A DNA stretch of 64,000 nucleotides, from the NCBI GenBank assembly GCA_026182355.1, contig JAPFBL010000068.1:10019001-10083000 (forward strand), in the 5' to 3' direction. The notes beneath the pieces are model-generated. The model searched no databases. It was not told the origin of the DNA and saw only the letters and a program-made list of their open reading frames with translations. The stretch comes from Hermatobates lingyangjiaoensis (lineage: Eukaryota; Arthropoda; Insecta; Hemiptera; Hermatobatidae). Below, piece after piece: positions 36,201-51,200 of the stretch (the stretch's first letter is position 1; each line of letters opens with the position of its first letter). Position numbers and translations under genes: made by a program.

Positions 36201-39200
36201 AGTCGAAAATCAAATGCATGCTGATTTGTTTTTTTGATAGCCACGGAATCGTCCACAAAGAGTTTGTGCCACAAGGCCAAACGGTTAATCAGCACTTCTA
36301 CCGTGAGGTCCTTGAAAGACTTCGAAAAAGAGTCCTTCGTGTGCGGCCAAACATCAAAGACAAGTGGGTGTTGCATCACGACAACGCGCCCTGTCACACT
36401 GCCATCTCAATAAACGAGTTTTTGGCCAGTAAAATCATTCCTGTTGCTCCTCAGCCTCCTTATTCACCAGATATGAGTCCTTGTGACTTTTTCCTCTTCC
36501 CGAGATTGAAAAATCACCTCAAGGGAACTCATTTCGGGACACTACAAAACATACAAACTGCTGTAACCGACCAGCTGAAGGCCATTCCAGAATCCGAGTT
36601 CCAGCAATGCTACAATGATTGGAAGGACCGTCTCCAGCGCTGTGTGGCTTCCGAAGGGAACTATTTTGAAGGTGACAATATCACATTGTAATTATATTTG
36701 AATAGAAAATTTAAAAAAAAATCAGTCTCACTACTTTATTTACACATCTCGTAAGACATTTGTGATTAAATAAGCCATAAAGGTGACCCTTGCTCATGTT
36801 TCTTACAAATATTTCAACTTCCATTAATCCAGACGTCTCAACTCTTCTTTAGCAATCCCAAACATCCAAGAACTCGAGCTATTTTTTTTAACGACATAAC
36901 CTTAGTGAAGAAATTGATGGTATCGTTTATTTCTGTGGACAATTTTTTATCATATGACAACAAAAAAGACAGTCAAATACTTCATACTAAACCATGTTCA
37001 TATATCAATGTAGTCAATAACAAACAAATGCTACTCTACTAGCATAACTCAGTTTGTGTAAAAAACGCTACCAAAAACAGGACAAAAAGTGTGGCTCTCT
37101 ACTTACAGACAATTGTGCATCTTGAATTGAGTACCTGTGGTAAATAATTACAAGCAACAACAGTTCACAGTAAACACAATTACAATTAGGTTTAGATTAA
37201 AATATTGTAACTATGATAAAACAAGTAAACAAAGAGTTTAGTTTAAAAACACAATCACTAAATATATAATTGCACATATATTTCAAACAATAAATAACAA
37301 TTTGAAAGCCTATTATAAAAAAATACGTACAGAATTTATGATTTTTTGTTTTCTAATTTCAGGAGGCTGAGCAGCTTGTCGTACCATCACAGCAACTTGC
37401 CTCTCATCTAGTTTCCTATTAATTACTTGTCCTTCTACAATTGTACAAAGCTAAAAAAAAAGGTACATCATGATTTTTAATATATTTATATACATTAAAA
37501 CAAATATAGCTAAAAATTAAAAGTATATAACTAAACATTAAAAGAAAATTAATATACAACTTTACAAGCATTTCCAGTTTATTATACATATATAGCTAAC
37601 AATATCTAACTAACAATATGCAACTACATAAAGCAATAATTTCATTGTTTCAATTATACTGCTATGCTGAAGTGACACCATTCTCAATCAAGGAAAACAA
37701 GTTCCTTTGAAAACAAGGTAACATCCGAAAGCGCTTCAAACATTTTCCCACTTCTTTTACTAATTTTAGTGGTGATCCGTGATTATATTACTACACTTTT
37801 ATTTATATTAAATATTTTTACAGAATATTTTCTAACTGCAGAGTGTAAGCCCATAATTTGCAACAAAAACTGTTTCAAAAATAATACTTCTTCTTAATAC
37901 ATATAGAAATAAACAAACCAATTTTACTACTCATTTCATAAAAGCTTTAACCTCTGTTACACCTTATATACAGAAAATAAAGAATGTTTGAAATATAATT
38001 GAAAAATCGGATTTGAAAGTTAGATTGGAACTTGGAGGACAGACAGATTTTTTACCCAGACATAGGCAAAATCACAATGTTTTCTTGCATCGACTGAAAA
38101 TTACAAGGTATAAAAAAAATTATAATGTCATTGACGAAATTGATAATCACTAGGCTACCTGATTTTCCTAAAGAAATCGTAGGATTGAGTGCCAAATGAC
38201 AAGATCTTTGGAAATATCCCAGAGAGAAGCAGTCTTATTTGAATATAGAGCCCAGAGAACTCAAATTGAATCAGTAGAAAGTGAAAGGTGGTATTACTCG
38301 GATGTGATACGTATGACACAGTGAAATAATAAATTTATAAAATTTCATTTAAAAATGAAAACAATTAGGACTTTGCAACAACTTTCATGAACAATGACAA
38401 AGAAAAGATTCGTTTCAATGAAGAAGGGCTAATCTTAAAGTTGATTCTGTAAGATTATAAAGTAGCCAGCCACCGATGGTCAGCATTCCCCTTTATGACT
38501 AGCCAATAATGCCCCAAAATATTCTAACCATACTTTGAACTCAACGATCTAGAAGATGAAAGGCTTCCATATCTCAGCTTATTCTTTAATACAACAAATA
38601 TTATAAAGGTACTGGAATTCAAGAATGGAATGATGCCTTAATATAAATTCAACCTATCATTTATTACATTATGTCTCTTTTTAAAAGAACTTCACCATCA
38701 AACTTTAACCCGTCTTTATAAATAAAGAGAATTTTTTCACAGGTCAACTGTAAAAACTAACTTTTTAAAAGCTGGAAAAATGAAAGACAAATAATGCATT
38801 AAAATAAGGAAACTGTTTAACAAGGGAACGACAAAAAAATTACTTTAATCCTTTAAAAGTAGACATATTGGTAAAAAAAAGAGGGAGATTAAATAAAAAA
38901 AATACAAAAAATATCACTACTATGTTTAAAAACATTAATTTGTTATCATTAAATACGACACACTTTAGAAATGACTTGAACGTATAAATAATTTGTAAAT
39001 AGTAATTAATGAATTAACATCAATTAATGAAACAACTACACAAGCAACCCATAAAAGAGGTATACCAAAATCAAGAAAGAGATATTCTGTACTGAAAACT
39101 TGATTATATCAGGAGAGTCAAGATCATAACGGAAATATTTGAAAATTTCACTGTTTCGTATTTAATTTTTAATATCTTAAATAAATACAATGGCTTATAT

Positions 39201-42200
39201 ATAATATAATAAGATGATTTTTTTTTTAATAAAAGGGAACTGCAAAAATAATATAATCACAACTAATGATATTATTGCTTTTTAAAGCAGTAACTTTTGG
39301 TCTCAATACACTGTCATTCATCCAAATCACTTGCAAAAGCTTGAATAATACTCAACATTGTACAGCCTATTCACTGCTTCACGTTCTGGTACAAGGAAAC
39401 CTCGGGTTTGGAAAGCATCCATCCAGGTTACTTTTCTTTTTTAAACGATCTGCGAAAGAACTACTTTGGTGCTTTTCTTATTTTTGAAGACCGAAATTTG
39501 AGAATGAAATTCACTTTCAGGTTCTTATGAATGAATTCAGTTTTCGAACCAAAAACAATACAAATTTCATTTTATGAATTCTGGTAAATTTTCTCACATT
39601 TTTCTACCATCATGTGACTCTAGATTTCTTACAGCATCAGTTAAAGGAGAATCAATTTAACATACTCCTCAAACACTTAAACTAAAAGCAGTGCAGGAAC
39701 CTCCACGTGCCTCTCAAAGAGACTAAACCACCATAGGATTCCATTCTGCAAGCTAGTTGTACTCAATTGCTATTGGTGGTATTTCGTCCCCAAAAGCCAT
39801 AAAATGATTTACATAATTGGTTTATTAATCGTAAAAACTATTGAATGAAAGCGCCCAATAGTTATTTTAGTTAATAAGGTTAAATTTAGTTAATTTAACT
39901 AAATCTGGAGTTAAATTAATTCCATAATTTAAATCGACATATAGGTTGAAATTGCATGTACAGACAGATCAGAAAGGGATAAATGTATAAGACTACCTGC
40001 GGTTTTCAACTGAATTTCAAAATTCCTTTTTCAAAACTGAGTGAAACTCTTCCTTTTTTACTTTTACTAATACATTATTAAAAAAAAAATGTCAGTGTGG
40101 TCTAGATAAAATGAAAGTTAATTGCTGAAATTGTATACCTCTGCAGGTAAGACTATATCTTTCGTTGTTTGTACTTGCAAGCAAGGCAATAAAGGATATT
40201 CCAACGTATACTTTTTTTCATGTTTGAAGTAATCAAAAATAGTCATTTTTGTTGTTTCATCCTTTTTAAAACTGTAATTCAGTAAGAAATAAATAAATAT
40301 TACAAATAAATATTAAAAATACAAAATAAACATAATTAATATTATATGAAATTCAAATAACAATATATTAATAAATGACCAGATGAAATATTTTAGACCG
40401 ACAAACCTATTTTAGCCAATTGTTTAAAATAATTCGATAGGAGCTTTAAAAACGAAAAAATCCTTTTATTCTGTAATAATAAAAAAATAAACCTCAAATA
40501 TTAAACGACACACTTCTAAATAATTATTTAAATAATATGATCAAAATTTAGATAAAAAAATCTGGAGTGGCCTTCACTCAACTTTACTATAAGTAACTTA
40601 ATATCAAATTTCTTGAGTATATAATATATAATCTTTTACATTTTCGGTCTTTTATAGAATTATTGTACTGGGAATTTTATGGCTTCTTAGTATTTAATAA
40701 GATCATTTTCCTTCCCCTTTGTCAAATATCATATATACGAATTTTTTCTGAGTGAGTGGTATCCTTTTCCTGCCCTCTGTACTCTGTTTAAGTTTGCTAT
40801 GAATGTATATTGAGAAAAAATATATTAGTAATTAGCCAGTTTACATACTCAAATCGAAGTCAAAGCCAGCTATTCAATATAATTTAAATCTTTTATAGTT
40901 GGGAGCTTCTAATTTTTGAAAATAATAAATATGAACTATTAGACTAGAATTGTAAAAAAAAAACTGGATATTTCTCAACAAACATAAAACCTCTTTCTTG
41001 AGGAAAGAGTCCATTCATTACATTTCAATATCATGGAAAGGTACTACATTCACAATTATAATGTAATTGTAACTGATATTAAGTTTTGCTCAAGAGTGCA
41101 ACATATAGATTTATTAAAGCATTTTATGAGACAAATCCATCATGCCATGGAAGACAAAGGTAATTTATTTATGTTTATTGGCGGTGATTTTTTTACATGT
41201 AACAATATTATTCCGCTTACATCTCATGTAAGTCAATAAACAATTTAAATTGTTCCTTTATAAATATCAATTTTATCTCAGTGGAATCGCTCAAAAAATT
41301 TCTAAGTCAATGTAAACAATGAAAAAAAATATAAAAAATTCGACAAGTATAGCAGGTGATCTCTTAGTCTAAGATAAACAAACAGTTTTTATATCGTTAT
41401 TGCTCTTTCCCATTATTGAAACTTCATGATTTTTTTTTATGAATTGCTAATTTTTTGTTCCATTTTTGGTCAAATTTTCATTATTTTTTAATCAGCCGTT
41501 TAGCGTCAAAAAAACATTTTCTGAAAACACAAATCGTACTGTAATGCCCCTTTAGCGAATGTAATTTTGAAAAAAAATATCTCAACTCATTCTACACATA
41601 ATGTTCTATTTATAGGCATAGTTTCATTCTTGTCCGTCAAACAGTATGGCTTGTATCGCTCTCACAAGGTTTGAGATTGAATTATAAGTCAAAATTTGTA
41701 CATTTTATTGAAAAAAAAAATATTTCCTGTTGTTTTAAAATTCTGAATATATTTTTCGTTTGTTCCATTTGTAACCTCAAAGATAATGTCAAAATTTCAA
41801 AACTCTAGGGTTATCAGTTTAGGAGAAATAAATGTTTTAAAAAAAACGGTTTTTGGCAAAAAAAGTGACTTTCCCATCATTCATAATTCTTCCCAAACAA
41901 TAGGGATCTTCGTCTTTATGGGGCCCATTTTTGTGTAAAATATCAACTTGATCCATCAAAGATTCTGGACCGTAGCGTGGTAACAAGCAATGCTAACACA
42001 CTCACCCACCCACCCACACACACACAGACATCATCGTAAAAACTTGATAAAACGACTTCTGGGACCTCAAAACATGTAATTCCGTCAAAATCTCGAGATC
42101 GAATTTTTTCACGATCACTATACTTTACTTATAGTAAAGTAAAAATAATGGACTTCCTCTAAAAACGAAAAAAAAATTCATCAGAATTATAGTATCTAAC

Positions 42201-45200
42201 ACTTACAGTGCATCACTAAAACCTATATAGTATGTCCAATTCAAACTAAAAGGTAAGTTAGGTTAGGTAGTTTGCAGTGGCCATCTCAAGGGAGAACGCA
42301 CATAGGCCACAATTCGACCTCTTGTGATAAAACAAAAGAAAAATGGCTATTCTTCCCTGTCGCCGGTCACTTAAATTATCTCGAAAGAAAAATGAATTTA
42401 ATTAGATCCCTGATATCAGTGGATGCTAAGTTCTCAAGATTGTGAAATAAGTATTCTCCTAATGTTGTCTTCCTTCTTTGAGCCAGACCAGGGCATTGAC
42501 TAAGTGAGGAACCAACTCTTCCTCGCTTTGACATGCTCTGCAAATATCCCTTGCCTCCAGACCCAACCTGTTGGCATGCTTTCCTATCAGCCAATGTCCA
42601 GTGCAAACAGCAATCACATTGGCTAGTATACCTCTGCCCCTAGAAAGAAGCTCTTTAGTCCTTCTGAAATAGCAAGAAGGTCATAGTTGTTCGAAATAAG
42701 ACACGTGTCCTCCTTGTTCGTTCTTTGGTTAACACGGTTACTGATACTTTGTCGGACCCAAAGTTTACACGTAGAGAGCTGGACTCCAGGATGATAAAGA
42801 ATATCCTGTGTCCAAAGGAGAGTGCCAGATCGGGAAAGTTCATCGGCCTTGCAGTTGTCTTTTACGTTCCAGTGGCCTGGAACCCCAATAAGGTCAACTT
42901 TAGCCTTCACTGACAATTCATTTAACAATCTTATACAGTCCCCGACTACCACTCATGTACTATAAATTCCTTTACGAGATTTAATAGCGAGTAGACTATC
43001 TAAAAAAATTCTGATATCATTATCGCTTAACGAGATAAAAGCTAATAAGCACTTTGCAGCTTCTGTGATAGCAGTGACATTTCTTGAAACGCTACAATCG
43101 TCAGAAAGTCTAAAAGCTATGTTCCAATCTTAAGTCTTGTGAGCTTGGTATTAATGATGATACCATTATGTTTTTGGTTTATAGGTTGGTTATGTATTGA
43201 ATATTTAGTGTTGCAGATACAGATTATGTATTGATTATGATTAATAATAATTAAAATCATAATTGACTTTAATAACCGGATAATTGAGCTTTACAATAAA
43301 CATAAATAATGTAATCATATAGGCATATATAGATAAATATTTACGTTTTATCCACGGCATTCTTACTGAGGCCTTTTATTCTATATACTCGCTTGGTATT
43401 GGGCTGGCGTGGCAATTGGTAAGATACCTTGAGCCCACTTATGTAGTTCTCAAATGACTTTTCAGTAGTGTAGTGTAAAGCCATTTTTGGATTTATTTGA
43501 CCACCCGCAATTTCTTCCAACGCTTCAATACAACCCACAGCATGAGGGAAACCTTTGTGTGCCACTGAAATAATCAATTCATCGTTAAAAACAAACCCTA
43601 CTTGATTGAATACAACAATTTAAATTCAAGTAAGTTATTATGACACCAACATTAACGTGATTTTCATATAATACACTTTATCTAAATAAAATACAAGAAT
43701 ACTTTCTATGGTTGGACAGATCAAAACAGTTGGTTAAACATGCCATCATTATCAAAGGGCAAATAACATAAGTTGACCAGAACACTAGTTCTTTCTTTTT
43801 ACACCTACATAAAATTCTTTCAACTTGCAAATAGTTCATTGTTATTTTTAGTGTAGATTCAATATTACATTAGGATCATACATTCCTTTTTATAGGATTT
43901 TTTAGCCTACATGAAAGGATCAATGAAAAAATATTTAAAGATTAATAAATATAGCAACAATCAGTCATTAAATTGAGATTTGTATGTGAATTGAAATTTT
44001 AAATTTTGAAAAAAGCAAAAGTCGTTAAGTCAGCTTAATTTCGTGGAGCAATAAGAAAACTTCAGAATTATGTTGGATTTTGCACGTAGGTCTAATAACT
44101 TTAGGGAGACTTCAAAACAGGATATATATAACTCTAGGTTATAAGTTGAATGTTCAAATCTCTAGCTGAGTAAAGTGGAAGCTACCAAATTCAGATCATC
44201 AGAATCTTATATGTAAAAGTAAAACAACTGTATATCACAATAATCAAGAAAGAAAAAAAAAGGATACGGAACTACAGGTATTGAGGTCTAAATTAAAACT
44301 TATACCATCAACATTCAAGAAAGGCTTCCAATTTAGCACAAAGCTTTGGTAAAATCCATTCCATAAAACCAGGCCACCACCCAATGAAACCAATCTCTCA
44401 CTATCAGGCCGACTGAAGTATGATCTTCCGGCTTTGACAAATCTAAAATAAATTAATCAATTACAGATAAACTTAAACGTAACAATATCGTGATAAATTT
44501 AAATAATATTGTAAAAGGATTTTTTACAACATATTGAAACATTTTTTGTTGTGAATTCTAATGGTAATTAAAAAACACAGAAAATAATTTAAACATGAAA
44601 TTTCTTTACTAATTCCCTAACTAAAAATTAGTACATAATGATTATAAAAAGCAAATAACACAGATTTAGTACCAATGTTTTTATCATACTTCTATATATT
44701 TCTCCTATAATTTTATAAATCCTAAAAAAGTAACAAATTAATATACAAATCAGAGAATATAGAGCACCAGGAAATGGGTTTAAAAAACGACCCCAAATTC
44801 CCTTCATCTCGTTAATAAAGGGCAGTCAAGTCAATTGTTCCGATAAAAATGGTTGCATATAATGGTTGAAGGTTTTTTTTCTTTTAGATTTCATACTTTT
44901 TATATATTAATGTTCAATATAAGTAATAAGAAATGGAAAAGTCTTGTAACTCAAGTCAATATTAATCCTAAAAAAATGGAAACATTTCCTTGAAGTAAGC
45001 TTCTATATTTTTCTAACTTGCAATAAAAGTTATGGTTCCGTACAATTTTTATTTTGAAGCAGTTTCTACATTATGACTTACCTTTTTTCTAAATATTATA
45101 TAAACGTAACATTATAATTAAAAATTTTTCAGAAACAAGGCAATAATTTAAACAAAATTATAAATAGTAAAAAAAATGAAAAAAGAAATAATTCTACTGT

Positions 45201-48200
45201 TTTGAATAATTGGCAGGGTGTCTGAGAATGACGTCCAATGCCTGTATTTCTATTTGCGGGGGATCAGTGGATACTCCTCCTTTTAGATACGTAGTAATAT
45301 TGGCCAAGTTAATTTCTCTGGCATACGAAACAGTAACTGTATAGTCCATATCTTTTGCTCTTTCCTCATTAAAGCAGGTAAGTTGCTTCGACTAAAATAT
45401 ATACATATATATATAAATGGTTGTAGCTATACATAAAACAACAATACTAAAATTTAACTTCATAACAGTTAAAAATGTCGATCTATCTGGCATAAAGGAT
45501 GGCATCTATACATATAAGGATCGTGAATCTAGGACACACTGCGGTATGGGACATCGACAATTGAATACAGTAACATTTCTGTTTTATTCACAAATTTAAG
45601 ATCATAACAGTTAAAAATGTCGATCTATCTGGCATAAAGGATGGCATCTATACATATAAGGATCGTGAATCTAGGACACGATGGTATGCGGTATGGAACA
45701 TCAACAAATAAATACAGTAACATTTCTGTTTTATTCACAAATTTAAGATCATAACAGTTAAAAATGTCGATCTATCTGGCATAAAGGATGGCATCTATAC
45801 ATATAAGGATCGTGAATCTAGGACACGATGGTATGCGGTATGGAACATCGACAAATAAATACAGTAACATTTCTGTTTTATTCACAAATTTAAGATCATA
45901 ACAGTTAAAAATGTCGATCTATCTGGCATAAAGGATGGCATCTATACATATAAGGATCGTGAATCTAGGACACGATGGTATGCGGTATGGAACATCGACA
46001 AATAAATACAGTAACATTTCTGTTTTATTCACAATTGGGATCCTGCAAAGTAACAATTTTAGGCTATTTTTTTTTCTCCTTCTTCAACTATAGTAGAATT
46101 TTTTAAAAAAAAAAATAGTATTCCTACTAATAGATAATAGGAATTTTTATTTCTCCTTCCAACAAATTTTCGAAACTTACCATTTTCAAATAGCACTTCA
46201 TTCAAAAGTTGAATAATGTAAATGTAATGTTTTTTATTCTCAAGTACTCCCTTCCTGGGATGTTCAGGTTTAAAAAATGTTTTCATTTTTTTTGAAGAAT
46301 TGTCATTGAGATAGCAATAAATGATAAATCATAAATGGGGAAGTTGTAAAACATATAATTAATATTCCAATTACCACCTAAGACAGCACATTATGGGGAG
46401 AAATATATGTAGATTTTTAAACAAAGTTCAACATACTTTATTAGACAGAACTAATTGGATTATTTTCTGGTAATATTTCCCACAAGTAGTAAAGTTAAAA
46501 GAAACACCTTGATTATCCTATTTCGCTACAATTAAGATATGTCAAACAAAAGGATTTATTACAAACAGTGATCAGGCATATCAAAATCAAGTGACAAAAC
46601 ACCATGTTCTTTTAGTATTTTCATTCGTGTAAAACTTTAAAAAAAAAGAATAATTTAAATATTAAGAATATCCATTGCTTTAACTCTGTTGGTACGAATT
46701 CAAGCAAATATTGTAGAGTACTTCAACTAAATCATGAACCCCACTGACAATGAGGGTAATATACCAACCAAAAAATTACCATCGTGAACTAAATAAGGAT
46801 TATACATGTTCATGAAAAATAATGTGAAGCTATTATAAAACAAGTGTTCACATTACAGGCATCGCATACTTTATAACTGAGATGGTAAAACAATGTTGAT
46901 AAATGTATGACTGTCAGAAAGTAATGAAACTGACGTCCACAGGAGCGATTTGACCACACAGAGTACTCCCTCGCTTTACACACAGCTTGTGCATACGGCC
47001 GTCTGACAAAAAACTAATCTTTCAAACTGGCAAACTAACTGATAACTAAACCATCCAATACTGTAAATAATTGGTGTTTTTGTAGTGGTTTCAAAAACCA
47101 ACAAACTGGCTTCAACATTGAAAAGTGAGGAAAATGTTGAAAGAGGTAGTAGGGCACACAGTCGACTAACATTAAGATTCAGCGGTGTAGATGTTTAATT
47201 AAAATCCTTTTATCCTCATCGATTAGACAATTAGAAAGACTTTTTGAAACATACATTTAATCAAATAGGAACACAATCAGCTGAATGTGCCCCGTGACCG
47301 CCAAAAGATTGAAAAAGACCCAGGTTTCTTTAATATTTTTAATACTCTTTATGAACCATCGATTCTTAATACGTAGCATACGGCATCCTCATACAGTTGT
47401 TGGTACCGTAATTTTTATGTATGAAGTAAAAAATAAAATAGAAATAGACAATAAAATAAAAATGAAATGTTTTTCTAATTTTAAGATTATTTATACTTAT
47501 TGATCTTTTTTCATAAATAGTAAATAAATATAATAGTATGATAAATATTTTTTTAGGAGCTTTAAAGTTTTAAATCAGCCACAACTACTCGAAAAAGAAA
47601 CTGTATATTTTTTTGGGTGGCCACGAGAGAATGTTATTGAAGACTGTTTGACAAACTTATTGAAAGTTTGCCTCTGATACTGAGAGGCAGAAAGAACAAC
47701 ACCTAATATTAGAGTAAGAGTTAAAAACAGAAAAAAAAACAGAGAAAAAAAAGAAAAAAACAGGAATTTAATTAAAACACTGCTTAGATATGACCACTGC
47801 AAAGTTGAAGAGGAGTAGGAGCAGAGTCTAGACCTGGAGACACTGATACCATAGGAAAAAATCTGGAGTGGCCTACACTCAATACTACAAGTAACCATAT
47901 CATACTTCTTGGGTATATAATATATAATGTTATATTTAAGTATCATATAAATCTCTAAATGGGATATGTTTATTACTTTTTCATTCCTGTAGGTAGTACA
48001 GATAGTGATTGATTCACTTATCAATATATATGCTTACTTTTGTATATTACACCACGATGCATATAATATCATTAGCATAACTACAGCCGTAATAACATTT
48101 TTGAAAACCGAAAAGGTAAATTTCGTGTTACGAAATAATCTCTTACAGAAAAACATGACTTTTGTTCCAGTGGATGTCTTACATACATTTAATAAAATTA

Positions 48201-51200
48201 CTTTTCTATCCCTTTGTCAAAAATCATATATACAAATTTACTCTGACCAAGTGTTGTCTTTTTCGTGCGTGCTGCACGCTGTTATAATGTTGCTGTGAAT
48301 GTATATTGAGAAAAAATATATTAGTAATTAGCCAGTTCTCAACCTCAAATCAAAGTCAAAGCCTGCTATTCGGTACCATTTAAAACTTTTATAGTTTGGA
48401 GCTTCTTTTTTATTTTTTTTTGAAAATAATAAATATGAATTATTAAACTAGAATAGTGAAAAAACTGGATATTTGTCAACAAACATAACTCCTCTGTCTT
48501 GAGGAAAGAGTCCATTCCTCACACTTCAATATCATGCAAAGATACTATAATTCATAAACACAACCAATCTTTTATCTGATATTAAGTATTGTTCAAGGTT
48601 GCTAACAGAGATTAATTAGAGCATTTTGTGGAACAAATTCATCATACATTGGCAGACAAAGGAAATTTATTTATTTCCCGTATTTTTTACATATAAAAAT
48701 ATTATTCCTCCTATTATCTAATTATTCTCATATAAGTCAATAAATTATTTAAATTTTTCCATTATAAACATCAATTTTATTTCAGTGGATTGACTCAAAA
48801 AATTTCTAAGTCAATGTAAACAATGTAAAAAAATATCAAAAATTCTACAAGTATAGCGGGATAAACACCTTAGTCTAGTTCAGGCATGGGCAACCTTTTG
48901 TGAACTGAGGGCCGCATTATATAATTTCCAAATGACAGGGGGCCCCATGTTAATTCCTGCTACCATGTAAACTCAGCTACCATAAGACTTATAAAGCTGA
49001 AACTTTTAGAGTAGATTTGTGTAGGTCTAACTTAAAATATGGGCTCTGAATTGATTGGAAATTCAACGTAGAAGTGAAGTTATGGACGTTTAAAGCAAAA
49101 ACGTTTGTCACAAGTATTTTGTATTTGTTCTTCCGTGAACCTGAAGGACAGCCACCATAGAACATGGCGAGCTGAAACTTTGACACTGGATTTGTGTATG
49201 CCTAACTTAAAATACGGGCTCTAAATAGATTCATAATTAAGTACAGAAACGAAGTTATAGGGTTTTAAGCGTGATTTCCTAACTTCACAGACAAGTTTGT
49301 TTTGAAAATATACAGGTGTGGCAAGTAGGTATTGTTAGTTGATTTTAATTTCATTGGAGCATATGAATATATTGCGTATTTGACATCTTTGAAAAGGTGT
49401 TTCCCAGAGTTGAGAATGTACTATCTATTACGAATAAATAGTTTTGTAAACGAGCAATTCTCAACTCTTAATATGAACAGGCAGGAAAAATCAACAAACA
49501 AGTTCTTACCCTATATCATACCGAGTTTAAAGAACTTACAAGTCAGTAAAGAGATTGGATTAGTGATGAAGAAGCAGTTCATTATCTAATTGAATTTCTT
49601 GACTCTGAATTTATTTCTCCTGGACTGCCTGGTCAAATTTTCTTTGTTTTTTAACGAGCCATTTAGTGTCAAAAAAAAAAAATCTGAAAATAGAAACTGT
49701 ATTGTAAGCTCCTTTGGTGAATGTAATTTTGAAAATCTTATCTCATCCTCCACATAATTTTCTATTTTTAGGTATAGTTTCAGTTTTATCAGTCAAACGG
49801 TATGGTTTGTATCGCTCCCACAAGCTTTGAGATTGAATTATAAGTCAAAATTTCTACTTTTTATAGAAAAATAAATATATTTTCCGTTGCTTTAAAAATC
49901 TTAATATATTTTTCGTTTACTGCTTTTGTAACCACAAAGATAATGCCAAAATTTCAAAACTCTAGAATTAGAAGTTTAGGAGAAATAAAAATGTTTTCTA
50001 AAAACTGGTTTCTGGCAAAAAAAAGTGACTTTCCCGTTATGGATAATTCCTCCCAAACAATAGGGCCATCTACACTATGGGGCCCATTTTTGTGTAAAAT
50101 ATCAACTTGATCCACCAAAGATTCTGGACCGTAGCGTGGTAACAAGTAATGCTAAAATACTCACCCACACACAAACATCATCGAAGAAACATCATAAAGC
50201 GACTTCTGGGACCTCAAAACATATAATTCCGTCAAAACCTCGAGATCGAATTTTTTCACGAACATGATACTTTACTTATAGTAAAGTAAAAAACTAATAA
50301 TCAACTTTCCAGTAAAAAGATCAAAAAAGGAGTTCATAGTTTCAAAAAGTTTAAATCAAATGAAAACCGAAAAGGGAGCCTGAGAAGTCGAAAGATACCG
50401 ACAAGTAAAATCTCGAATAAGACCTTTAGTTGATTTTATTGAGACTGATAAAGGGGTTTCTCTTGAAAGAGATATTTTGAAGACTGAATGAGTGGCCACG
50501 AGCTAAAATCAAGAAGAACTGAAAGAAAAATATTGAGTTGTATAATCAGTCAGCTTGATGACCGAAGCTGATGAACTAGTAAAACCTGTACAGCGAGTTA
50601 AAACCCATAGAACCCTGATACGAGGTTGAATGAAAAGACAGAGCGCGCGGATTTCGGATATCGATACCGATGGAAGGTTGAAGGTTTGCAATGTTACACG
50701 AGATAGGTTTTAAGTGTGTGACAGACGAGCAACCCTCGTTGGAGTGACTCCAACAGGTATTGAAGCAAACTATTTTTACTTACGATACAAGTACATAAAG
50801 GTAAAAATTTCGGAAAAGAGTTTCTTAAGTTTAATAATTTTTATAAGAATGGTCTGTTTTTACAGTAATTTGTTTTGGTGAAGTTAAGATCACCTAATTC
50901 TATCCTGATATTCAGGAGTGTAGATTTTAAATTGTAATTGGTTATTTCTCATATTTTTGGAGTAAAGAATCAGGAATGAGAAATATGCATACCATGTTGG
51001 TGGCAAACAGACCTTTTAATTGAACGGCAGTAGAAAAACAATCGGTTGATTGAGCACTACTACCTCTAAGGTCGAAAATGACCATATTTCTTCAATAGTT
51101 ACACAACTGATTTTAGTATGATTCAGAAGTCTGAAAGTTCTCCTCAACCGAAAATTCTAATCCCAGAAAATGTTCCAGGAAAACATCAAAAGGAACGTAG

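Larger units (their letters stand above)
35280..37330 (-). other. AGO2 intron 11
   Basis: Mostly the full-length mariner copy at 35445-36751, inserted on the opposite strand to AGO2. The remaining 0.6 kb is AT-rich. Confidence 0.85.
40272..43344 (-). other. AGO2 intron 9
   Basis: Contains copy 1 of the three-copy repeat (40561-42145) and a LINE fragment (42245-43150). Confidence 0.8.

Noticed and set aside
39266..39487. ORF of 73 residues on the + strand in AGO2 intron 10
   Set aside because: No family match and no splice context; chance frame in AT-rich sequence.
45459..46034. Possible CRISPR-like array
   Set aside because: The units are contiguous repeats of about 147 bp without unique spacers, in animal DNA. 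It is a satellite.
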